Below are positions 1 through 9,500 of a stretch of 42,731 bases of DNA, piece by piece (positions within the stretch are counted from its first letter, which is position 1; each line of letters opens with the position of its first letter). The notes beneath the pieces were generated by a model. That model had not been told where the DNA came from, did not search any database, and was given only the letters and a program-made list of their open reading frames with translations. A program made the translations under genes and the position numbers. Origin of the DNA: Bifidobacteriaceae bacterium (GTDB lineage: Bacteria > Actinomycetota > Actinomycetes > Actinomycetales > WQXJ01); the NCBI GenBank assembly GCA_031266115.1, contig JAISBQ010000088.1, forward strand, positions 1 to 42,731, in the 5' to 3' direction.

Positions 1-172
1 AATTGACACCCCGCATCCTGGTCCAAGGCCCTCACCTGCACCTCCACGCCACGCCCACCACACCCAACCCCGACCACACGAAACCCAAACCGCCCCCACA
101 CCCCAGATTCCGAAGAGCCCCTATAGCGGCGTCACCAACCCTCCGCTCCGTCGCCCTCGGAATCACTCTCAC
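1..172. other. Intergenic, no gene seen
   Basis: This stretch is C-rich and G-poor on the + strand. I see no convincing reading frame, ribosome site or clear terminator hairpin in it. It lies downstream of the lipoprotein gene that ends at 173, so it may simply be the 3' flank. Confidence 0.6.
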
Positions 173-1093
173 CTATTCCGCGGCGGCGCGCTGAGCGTAG
201 AAGTCCGCACTCGCTTCACCGAGAATGTCTGTGAGTTCGCGATAGCTCGATTCCGAACCCGCCGCCGCGTCTGACACCCCGGGGACTTCTACCTGGATCG
301 ACGGGTGAAGGTCACCCTTGCCAGTGATCACGTAGTCAGGATCCTCTTGCATCTCGGCGATCTTCTCATCAAAGTTTGGGCATTCCGCCAACAAGGATCG
401 CAGATCCTCGGCCGTCATTGTCAGTGGGATCGTTGCCGATGGTGATGTTAGCCAGTTGTCAGCAACCCCCGGCTCCACATCTGCCCACTCCGGGTATCCA
501 TTCTCCCGAGCGCACGCGATCCAGTCGTTTGTGGCATCCGCCAACATTCGCTTTCCCGTGAGTTCATCTGTCAGATCCGGCTCCGTGAGCGGGTCAACAT
601 AGTCGGACGACTCGGCGCACGCTTGATAGTCAGCCGAATAGTCGACTCCGTCGACCACAAGTCCGTACGACCAACCTGCGTCCGTTTGGTGACTCGCAAG
701 GAAGGTCGCGTATTCGTCGGACGCTGCGACTTCTTCCGCATCTGCCCCAGGACCCGCAATCAACGCTGCCGGACCCAGCGGCCCACTCGAGAACACTTGG
801 TGTGTGCCCTCCTCCCATCCCACGAGCTTCCCACCTTCCACCGTCGATACGGTCGCGGGCAGTTCCGCTGCCATAAGGCACTCGTAGAAAGACTCAGCAC
901 TCTCGCCTTGCGAACCTTCGGAAGAGCCAGTCTCCTTCTCAATCGAGGCGACATCTTCGCCACCGGCACAACCGCCCACGATCAACATCGCTACCAGAAC
1001 ACCGCCGACTGCGGTCAATCGAGGGCGTGTCCGCGGTACGGTCAGTGACGCGTCGAGCAATCGAAGGAGCCTCTGCCTTCTAGACATATTCAT
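173..1093 (-). CDS. Putative lipoprotein, function unknown
   Basis: The 306-residue product starts with a basic N-terminus (MNMSRRQRLLRLL), then a hydrophobic stretch ending in a lipobox (IVGGC, Cys near residue 42), so it should be a lipid-anchored extracytoplasmic protein. The start is supported by AAGGAG seven bases before the ATG. After the cysteine comes a Ser/Glu/Gly-rich linker and a domain with several conserved-looking Cys positions (YECLM, ACAES, WIACAREN, LLAECPN). I do not recognise a named family, but the spacing of 'W..C....GY' resembles the lipoprotein at 18767-19705 in this window. The gene just upstream (1156-1612) is a frameshifted lipoprotein, so the pair may once have been co-transcribed. 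The function is unknown; calling it a lipoprotein is well supported. Confidence 0.8.
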   Translation of the reverse strand: MNMSRRQRLLRLLDASLTVPRTRPRLTAVGGVLVAMLIVGGCAGGEDVASIEKETGSSEGSQGESAESFYECLMAAELPATVSTVEGGKLVGWEEGTHQVFSSGPLGPAALIAGPGADAEEVAASDEYATFLASHQTDAGWSYGLVVDGVDYSADYQACAESSDYVDPLTEPDLTDELTGKRMLADATNDWIACARENGYPEWADVEPGVADNWLTSPSATIPLTMTAEDLRSLLAECPNFDEKIAEMQEDPDYVITGKGDLHPSIQVEVPGVSDAAAGSESSYRELTDILGEASADFYAQRAAAE

Positions 1094-1155
1094 ATCTCAA
1101 CTCCTTCCGGATCGCGCACCAGACGCGAGAACCATCACACGAGCTAGCTCTGCCT

Positions 1156-1612
1156 TCAATCGACGAACATCCCTCCTGGGTACAGGACCAAGTGATCATC
1201 GAGGCAGATCATCCCGTCGCCCAAAGCCTGCTCATCGCCTTCCGTCTGCCTCACGATCGATTTCACGATCTCTTCCTTCGTGTGTGTGGACGTGACACCC
1301 ATCACACCCGCGTCCTCCAAACACGCGACGAACTCGTCGAACACCAGGTCACGCGCACGGCCCTCGGGGATGCTCTGATGGAACCACACCCGCTCGGTGT
1401 CCTCCAGGTGCTCCGCGTAGCACCGGTCGTACGCTTCGGACGCTGTCTCCCCAGACCCAGACTCATTCGAACCCTCATAGGCGAACGTCATGAGCGTTTC
1501 ACCGAGAGAACGACTCCGTTCCCCGCATGTCCGCAGACCGAACACTCGCACACCCGGTCAGACAAGCAACCAGCGTCAGTGCCGAGAGACGAGTCACAGT
1601 AGTATTCTTCAC
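1156..1612 (-). pseudogene. Frameshifted lipoprotein gene
   Basis: A GTG at 1612 is preceded by GGGAG at five bases and opens a clear lipoprotein signal (ending LVACLTGC), but this frame stops at 1499 after 37 codons. The rest of the protein continues in another frame down to 1156, with a Ser/Gly/Glu-rich linker and then segments such as YDRCYAEHLED and FVACLEDAGVMGV. These resemble the neighbouring lipoprotein at 173-1093 in style. One indel between about 1499 and 1552 would rejoin signal and body. Either the gene is inactivated, or the assembly has an error there. A shorter protein starting at an internal ATG (MTFAYEGS) would lack any export signal and seems unlikely to be functional. A TTGACT at 1660-1665 could be a -35, but no good -10 follows. 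Confidence 0.7.
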
Positions 1613-2286
1613 GTACGCTCCCACAGGAGATTGGCGGGACTCTGCTGATTCCAGAGACAAGTCAACGGTGATATTCCCATTGGGGAGCCTAGGGCGTCGA
1701 CTCCGATAGTTGATTTGTCCTGATTTCCATCGGGTACGGCCACACGATGTGGCGCGACCCGAGTGAGATTGTGGCAGATCGGCGAGCTGAACGTCAAATC
1801 GGCATGCACGAGCGTTGCTGGGGTTGTGGCTTATCGGCGACGCCCCGCGCGTATTCTCTTGTTTGACCTGGTGTTTCGGTTGAGGAACCGCTGAAAGCGG
1901 TGTGCCCCCACACTGACCGCAACGGCCTGAAGGTCACGGTCATGTGAGCAACCTCGCCCGGGCGCGAGCCCGGCTTCTCGGTGGCGTGCTGGCCCACCCC
2001 GGAGGAGCGCCGGAGCATCCACCTCAGACCGCGGGCCCGTGCTCGCCAAAGCGTCGCCCCAGCACCTCTCTACTCGTCAAGGATCCGCTCGGACCGGCCG
2101 ACGTGAGCCGAGTGGCGGTCCGCGGTCCAACCCAGCAAGCGGACACGCGCTCTTGTCCGCCCCACCCACGATCCCGGCGTCGGCAAGCCCGACCAGCGCG
2201 CGATGCGCTACTGGGGGCGTCACGTCAACTGCGGGCTCGCTGACGTGGCAGTCAGCACAGGAACGGAGGCGAGCGTGCCGAGCGTG
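1613..2286. other. Intergenic, no intact gene seen
   Basis: About 670 bases without a believable gene; the open frames have no family features and overlap each other. Two loosely similar 18-base stretches (about 1767-1785 and 1823-1840) and a short hairpin (ACCGCT/AGCGGT at 1887-1901) are visible, but neither is diagnostic. The region may be decayed mobile or accessory DNA, given the wrecked toxin genes next to it. Confidence 0.5.
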
Positions 2287-2633
2287 CTACGTTGCCCTTG
2301 CGACGAGTCCGATCTGGGATCGGGGGCCCGCCTGCGCGCGCTGGAAGCCTGGCATCTGCGCAACCTGGGGCCGAGGGACGGGCGACTCGTAGCGGCTCTT
2401 GCAGGCGTATATCTCCAGAGTTTCGCCGGTGAACTGGAAGACCAGCCGGTTGGCTTCGTCGATGCGGACGCTCCACGACCCGGACAGATCGCCGCGCAGG
2501 CACCCCGGGTCGCCCGTCGTCTGGTAGCCGTTGCGGTCAATGTCGCGGATCAGCCGGTTGACGCGCCTCAACGTCCTGCGGTCTGCCACCACAGGTAGTC
2601 GTCCCAGGCGGTGTCGCGCCACGACTTCAGCAT
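2287..2633 (-). pseudogene. YoeB-type toxin, frameshifted
   Basis: YoeB (Txe) toxins are ribosome-dependent mRNA endonucleases. From the ATG at 2633 the sequence reads MLKSWRDTAWDDYLWWQTA, a typical YoeB N-terminus, then hits a stop at 2568. The rest of the fold is in another frame: DRRTLRRVNRLIRDID, then LRGDLSGSWSVRIDEANRLV and LEIYACKSRYES, matching the family core 'L+..LSG.WS.RI....RLVY'. The break lies at a CAGACCG unit near 2580; restoring a second tandem copy of that 7-mer would read WWQTADRRTL and rejoin the frames, so a slippage deletion is likely. The usual stop right after the C-terminal Tyr is also lost and the frame runs on about 30 codons. The start overlaps the upstream frame's stop as TGATG, as in yefM-yoeB operons. 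Confidence 0.75.
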
Positions 2634-2881
2634 CAGATGTCGATCAACTCGTTGACAGCCATGCTGCGCCCGGCCTCAGCGTTGGCGCGGACTTGACGCA
2701 GATGACCCATGTTGCGTGCCGGCCCGTCGCGGCCCGGATCGGCGCGACAAGGATCGCGTTCGGACGGGTCGCTGAACTGCCGCGCCCTGCGTGCCGGGTG
2801 CTGCAGTTGCTTCTGTTCGGCGCGCTCGGCTTCGATACGTTGGGCGGCGCCGGTGAGGTTGCACAGTTGTACTGTCCACAT
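2633..2881 (-). pseudogene. Degraded antitoxin-like remnant upstream of YoeB
   Basis: The frame ends exactly where an antitoxin should, with its TGA overlapping the toxin ATG. Its last part (LRQVRANAEAGRSMAVNELID) resembles the C-terminal toxin-binding tail of YefM/Phd antitoxins. The N-terminal half (MWTVQLCNLTGAAQRIEAERAEQ) does not look like the Phd/YefM DNA-binding fold, so the 5' end has probably been replaced or scrambled. The assignment rests on position plus the short tail and is tentative. It lies head to head with the HTH gene at 2908. Confidence 0.4.
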
Positions 2882-2907
2882 TGCTCAACGAACGGTGGTC
2901 TTCGTCC

Positions 2908-3261
2908 ATGAGCACACCAGTCTTGACCTTCGGCCCGGAGGTCTTGCGCCAGTCCGGAGAGCCGTCTGCGTGGGAGGAGGCGCTGATCGCGTTCACGCGT
3001 CGGGCGGGCCAGTCCGGGCAGACCGTCGTGGTAAGCACCGAGGCCAACTTGCTCAGCCCCGAAGAGGCGGCGCAGCGGCTCATGGTGTCGCGCTCCACGA
3101 TCTCGCGGCGCATCGCGGACGGGGAGATTCAGGCGGTCAAAGTCGGCAATCGGCACCGCATCCCCTACTCCGAGGTTCGACGCGTGTGGCACGAGTCGAT
3201 GGACGCCATGGCCAAGGTCGTGGCCCCGGACATCGAGGCGGAACTGTTTGGGGATGAGTGA
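2908..3261 (+). CDS. Excisionase-type HTH protein, likely antitoxin of a PIN toxin
   Basis: The 117-residue product has a MerR/excisionase-type helix-turn-helix in its second half: LSPEEAAQRLMVSRSTISRR, followed by IADGEIQAVKVGNRHRIPYSEV, the usual 'winged' continuation in which a Lys/Arg-rich strand follows the helices. Proteins of this kind are often partners of PIN-domain toxins in actinomycetes. Here the 3' end overlaps the start of a PIN-domain gene by eight bases, which fits that pairing. The ATG at 2908 is preferred over the TTG at 2881 because GGTGG lies about ten bases upstream. The protein itself looks intact although its toxin partner is broken, so it may persist as an orphan regulator. 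A role outside toxin-antitoxin control cannot be excluded. Confidence 0.75.
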   Translation: MSTPVLTFGPEVLRQSGEPSAWEEALIAFTRRAGQSGQTVVVSTEANLLSPEEAAQRLMVSRSTISRRIADGEIQAVKVGNRHRIPYSEVRRVWHESMDAMAKVVAPDIEAELFGDE

Positions 3262-3500
3262 GGGTTCCGCGCCACTGGTGTTCCTCGACGCGAACATCCT
3301 GGCCAAGCCGGTCACGCGCACGGAAGTTGATCTACGCGAGCAATGCCAGCGGCTACCGTGTGGCGTGGAGCCGGCACGTCGAGGACGAGGCGGACCGCAA
3401 CCTCCGGCCTCACCAGGCGCCGACCAGGGTCGCGCGTGAGGCCGCCCGGCTCGGTCTGACGGAGCAGGGCGTCGACGCCGAGCGGCACACGGCCATCGAC
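3254..3500 (+). pseudogene. PIN-domain toxin, frameshifted and truncated
   Basis: PIN toxins are Mg-dependent ribonucleases. The ATG at 3254 opens MSEGSAPLVFLDANILAKPVTRT, the typical first strand with its catalytic Asp. The frame then goes wrong near 3323-3326. The next segment is in the neighbouring frame: KLIYASNASGYRVAWSRHVE, then DEADRNLRP, which fits the family pattern 'SGY.V.WS...E.EADR.LRP'. A one-base insertion (or two-base deletion) explains the switch. Similarity fades after about 3500 and no C-terminal acidic residues can be followed before the end of the giant gene at 3551, so the 3' part is probably lost. The 3' limit given here is approximate. Confidence 0.7.
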
Positions 3501-3550
3501 GCCTCGGTCGCGTGCACGTTCGCCACGACATCACACACACGGGTGTCGAC

Positions 3551-6500
3551 CTACCCGGCCACCGCGCGCACTGGGATGGAGACCGCCTTGCCGCGGGCCT
3601 TGATACGGATGGTCGCTTTGCCTGCCTTCTTCGCGGTCAAGCGACCAGCCTTATCGACGGCGATGACGGAGGGCTTGGACGAGGTGAAGGTCACCGTGAG
3701 GTTGGTGGCCTTGGCCGGACGCGGCGTCACCGTGATCCGCGCGGCCCTGCCCACCCGCATGGTTGTGCCCGTCTTCGCCTTCAGCGATGTCAAGCCGCGC
3801 GCCTCGGACACCACGGTGACACGCAGCTTCAGCGAGACTCCACTCGCCGCCTTGGCTCTCACCGTCGTTGTCCCGGTCGCCTTCGCTGTGATACGCCCGG
3901 TCGAATCGACCGTTGCCACCGACGGCTTAGAAGATGACCACGTCAACGCGGCCTTCGCCACACCCGTCCCCGTTCCCGATATGGCAATAGGCGGACGCAC
4001 ACTCGTCCCCTTGGCCACATACAGGGTCTTGAGTGGACTCGCCAGGCGCGTGACCTTCGCCGCCACCGGGGCATCGACGCCATCGCGCGGCCCAGCCGCC
4101 GCAGCGCACACCTCGAACCGCAGCCCAAGGCTCGCCGAAACCCCCTCGCCCCGCACCTCCATGGTCGCCGTGTGCACACTCGGACCGGCCAGACCCGGCA
4201 CCGGCGCCACCTGGAGCGTGACCCTCCCGCCGGCCGGCACGTCGGCGATCGACACCGGTGTCGCGGCGAAGCTGGCGGGATTGGCCCCCGTCATCTGGAC
4301 CGTCAGCGGCCCCGTCGCCAGGTGCCCCGTGTTGATCAGGGTCACGGTCCCCCCGCCTATCTGCCGGTAGCCAGCCTCGGCCCGCCCAAAGTCGTGGTCC
4401 TCGCCGGGTGTCAACACGATCCCCCGCGCCGGCTGCGCTATCCAGCCCACGTGGAACCGCGTCACGTTCCCCGCGCGATCACCCACTTCCACCTCAAGCG
4501 GCCCACGGACATCGGCCGGCACGAGGCCCCGATACAGCCCGCTAGCACCATCGACGAGCGTCAACGGCTGGCGCACCCATCCTTCGGCCACGAGGTTCAC
4601 GAACGCCAACCCACTCAGCGGGTCCGCGAACCGGCCGCTCACCTCGAGTTGCCGTCCATCGGCGACGATGACGCTGCCAACCTCCCTCAATGCCGTCCCG
4701 TCCGCACTGCGCACCGTGGGGCTCTCGAGCGCTGTCGGCCCCTCGCGGTCGATCCGCAGGTCGAGCGTCTGCTCACCCAGGGTCTGCTCCGCCTCATCGG
4801 ATACCCACGCCCGCACCTGATGCCGACCATCGCCCACCGACACGATGGTCACGGGCCATCCGTCGAACCCGTCGACCCGGACCGGCGGTCCATCGTCCAG
4901 CCGGTAGAACAGATCGCGCGCCGACCAGTCCCCCCGCGGACCGGCCACCCACGCCATCACGGCCACGGGATCGCCGCCGGAACCGCTCCCACCTATCCAT
5001 TCGCCATCGGGCTCCGGATCGGACCGCAGACGCAGGTCAACAAGTCCATCGTCACGCCGGTTATCAACGGCGACCGCGTACGTGGCCACCCCGCGTGGAT
5101 CCCCCGCCGCCGTCACCCGCACCTGAATCCGGGTTTGACGGCTCGCGCCATCGGCGGAGGCCCGGCCGATCGGCACCACAGCGGTAGCCGACCCCTCGCC
5201 GCTCCCCAACACCGCTCCATCCCCGAGAATCTCGACGATGGCGGCCGGGTTGTTCGCGCGCGCCGTCACGCTGGTGGTCGCCAAGTTCACGGTCGCGTAG
5301 CTGTACTGCGTCTGCCCGCCGGCCAGGATCTCCGGGGCGATCCCGGTCATCGCAAGCGAGGCGAGACCATAGGGCACCTCGGCCACATCGGCGATGTACT
5401 GCGTCTCGATCTCCGAGCCCTGCCCGGAGAACCGAACCTCACCCTCGACCGTCTGCTCGGGGCCAAGGTCCAGGGTTCCCACCGAGCCGGACAACCATCG
5501 GGATTCGACCACCTGTCCGGCATCGTCCACCAGGCTCACCATCAGGCTCCCGCCAGTCCGTGGGGCGAGTGACAGGTTACGGACCTCCACCTGGGCCACC
5601 GTCTGGGAACCGTCAGCCGCCATCTGGGTGTCCACAGCGACCCCGCTGTCCGTGCCGGACGCCGCGAGCGACGCGAATGTGACCCGCGTGAGGTTGTTGG
5701 CATCTCCGGTCTCGCGGATCGCCTTGCCGTCCTCCTCGATCCACGCCTTGACGTACAGCTCAATGCCGTCCTCAGGAATCTCGGCCCCGCCACCGTGGGC
5801 ATCCAGCCATTCGGCGACATCGAGAGGCTCGGCGAGCGTGGTGACATACGCCCCAGCGTCGATGGCGGCCAAGGTTGCGTCATCCGACACCGAGATCGTG
5901 GGCAGGGCAGGGGAATCCACGCCGGCGTCGGCAAAGAAACCCACCTTGACGGTGCGCCCGCTACCCGCCAACGGGTAGGCCGAGGCGTTGTACAGCGGCA
6001 CTGCGATATCGCGCTCGCCGTCCGCCTCCTTGATCACGGCGATATCGCCAATCCCCACGTCGTTGAACGTCAGGTACAGGTCGCCGTCAACGGCGTGGCT
6101 GGTGCCGTCCGCGAAATCGGCCACCACCCGGTAGCCGGGGCTGACGATGGTCTCGCCCACGGGATAGAAGACGTTGACCGCTGTGGACGCGCCGGGGGCG
6201 AGCCCGAAATCGTCGAGCGTCCGCGCCACCACACCCTGCGACGCTCCGGGATCGATGAACTCGACCCGCAAGGTCGTGATGGTGCTGGCGCCAGTGTTGT
6301 GGACGGTCAGCCCTACCGGCAGGTCGGCGTTCACCGCTAGATCTTGGTAACTGGGCAGCACCGAATCGACCTCGAACTCGCTTGTGAACGTGCCCGTGGC
6401 CGCGTAGATGCCGGCCACGGTGACGGGGAAGGACGCCGAGGGCTCCCCATCGGTCCCGGGCACGGTCTCGACCTGACCGGTCGCCTTGGAGCCCACAAAC

Positions 6501-9500
6501 AGGAACCCGAGGCTCCCGGCGTCTGCTCCCCACGCGGTGTGGGCGTCGACGCTGACCCCGTCGGCAGCTGTCGCGAGGACCGTCGGGGCCGACGCCATCA
6601 CCTGGCCGCCCTCCCGGCCCAACCGGACTCCCACCAGCGAACCGGTGGCGGCGAGCGGTCCAGTCCCGGCCGGATCGTCGGGGACCTCGGCGCTGGGCCA
6701 CACGATCGCCAGGTCCTCGACACGCCCACCGGTTCCTTCGACCAGGTGGAAGTCCATCGCCGGCGCCTGGCCATCCGCGGTCGCGGCAAGTGATTCGGGC
6801 AGGTCCGGACGCAGCGCACCCGTCGAATCGAATGCCGTCAAGCGAATGTCCGAGGTGACCTCACTCGTGTCGAGATCGCGATCTTCGTGATGCCACCCGA
6901 GAACAAACAGGTCCTCGCCACCTGATGTCGCCGTCGCGAGGCGCGGATTGGTGTCCGGCTGATCGTCGCTGGTGACCTGGATCGCTTGCACCACGCGGTT
7001 GAGACCCTGACCGGCCTGATCTGCGGTCAGTGCCGCCGCCGGATCGGTATCGACGATGGCGTACCGCACCTGTGTGCTCCCATCCGGCGATGTCGTGGTG
7101 TAGGCGACCGCCGCGGTGCCATCCGCGCCGATTTCCGCGTCGAGTCCCACCACGGGTCCATCCGACCCGGAATAGAGAACCTCCGTGGCTGGTGACCAGC
7201 CGCGGGCGGCGTCCCACGTCCGGTAGGCGATGGTTCCGTACGACCCGACCGTGGCTGCATCGGATCCCTGGGCGAGACCGGTCCGCCACGCCACGATGGC
7301 GCGACTCCCAGTCGTGGCCACCGCGGGCCCGACATCGGGGGCCGAATTGGCGGTCAACTGCTGGGTCCGCCACTGGCCGTCCTGACGCACCGAAGCGAAG
7401 ACCTCCGTGCTTTGGGCCATCGCGGCCACATCGCTCGGGGCCGTCTCGCCGGCGTAGTCCGCCGCACCACCGGTGGCGACACGCACCCATGCGGCCATGC
7501 CCGTTCCCAAGTCGCCGTCGAAGGCAAGCTGGGCGTCGCCGTACCCCCCGGCCGCGATCATGCCGTGATCGACATAGCCGGTCGCGGTCGATTCGGCCCA
7601 GGCGGCGCGCGTGCGGGTCGCATCGGTGGAGCCGAGGTCCGACAGGTAGACAAACCCGCCGCCATCGTCCGCCGCCACGGGCGCGGAATAGGGGTTGGCG
7701 TTCGTCTGAACGGCGGTGGGGGTCTCAGCAGCCACTGCGGAGACCATCTGCACTACGCGTGACGCGCGCGCAAGACTGGCCTGCGTGGGCCACGTGCGGG
7801 GTGCCAGGTCGAGGTAGTCGCGATTCTCAACCTCCCAGACACTACGCCCCATGGATGACGCGAGAGCGAATTGGCTCGCATAGGCCTGCGCCGCCGCCTG
7901 GGCCTCGGCGACGCTGCCGTCGACGTTACGCCCCGTTGTCGCTAACCAGTATTCGCTGATAAGGTCCCAATGGTTCCACCGCCACAGGTCCGAGGCGAAT
8001 TCCACTGAAAGGAGTGTTGCCGAGGCGCTGAAGATCAGGAACTTGACCTCGGCCTTGATCCCAAGCTCACCGTTCAATCGCAAAGAGTTTCCGTACCGCG
8101 TCCGGTCCGCGGAAGATGCCAAGGACGGGCGCATCAGCCAGGAATTGTTGTACTCGATGCCGATCCGGCCAAAGATCCCGATCTTTGCGCCCACAACACC
8201 CAAGTCGAACCCGAGACCGGCGAAGGCATCGATATACGCCGCCACCCGAAGACCCACGATGTGGTCGGTCACCGAGGAACGGGAGGGATCCGCCCATGCC
8301 CACGTCACCCCGTCCACGGTCGCCTGTTCGACAAGCCGGTGCGCCCCCCAATTGACAGCCAGCGACCCGCCGATCTCCAAGCTGACGGTGAGCGGAACCG
8401 GCCCGACTGTGAAGTTGTTGGTCCAGTTGTAGCTCATCGATCCGCCGGCCTCGAACCCGCCTCCCACGACTTCGAATCGCCATGCCGCCCTGGACACATC
8501 GTAAACGATCAGCCCTTCGAAATATCCGGACATTCCGAAGGAATAGTCGAGACCGCTCGTGCCACCATCCCGGATCGCCTCATCCAAGTCGCCATCGGGA
8601 TCATAATTGCCGCGGGCCATATCGATCTGATCCTTTTGGCTCGGCAGGAAGGAAAGGTCGACGGATTCTTCGGGGTCGTAGAAGATCGAGTGCGGACCCA
8701 CCTGCCAGCCAGGTTCGAGATTCGCGTGCTCAATCTCGCTGCCCAAGGACGTGGTGACCAACGTATTGAATTGGAACGGATCGTCTGTGGGACTGATCAG
8801 GACGTTGAGATTCTCGTTGCCGATCTCGATGTTCGACAAGAAATCCAATCCGTACTGAACGATCTTGTTGACACCGGAGGGCTGCGGCTTGGCAACGGAG
8901 CCGGCGACCATGGAGTCGGTGACCTCGGCCACGGCGTCCGTCGGATCGAGCACAAGCCCCACGGAATTGGCGACCGAGACCTCGGAGGTGAAAGACGCCA
9001 TCGTCCGCCCGTCGGGGTGGCCGAGCTTCACGGTCAATGAGCGCCGTTCGCCGGTCGGCATCCACAGCGTCGATTCGTTGATCACCAGGTCGGTCTCAAC
9101 CACCACAAAGGTCGAGAACGGGTGCTGGATGGCACGGGAGGTCTGGCTGGTTGGCCGCGTGCCGGTCTCATCCACCACCCACCCGCGCAGCGACGCACCG
9201 GGGGCGGGCAGGCCCGCGGTGTACATCGTGGAGCGGAGAGTCACTTCGCGCTGGCGATCCGAGACGCCGATGCTGCGAGCGCCCGTGGTCGAGAGCACCG
9301 TGCCACCCTCACCGAGCACCCACTGCCTCGCCAGCACGCCGAAGGTCCCCGCCCTCGCCTCGGCGAGTTGGACGGCCGCGGTAGTTTCGGGAACCCTGGC
9401 GGCCTGCCCCACGGCCTCGTCGACGGTGACGGTCTCGGGGCGGTACCGGTTGCCCGGCACCCGGATTTCGAAGGCATAGGACAGCACCGTGCCGGCCTCA

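Noticed and set aside
1767..1840. Imperfect direct repeat, considered as insertion-sequence ends
   Set aside because: Two mismatches in about 18 bases, no transposase frame nearby and no target duplication.
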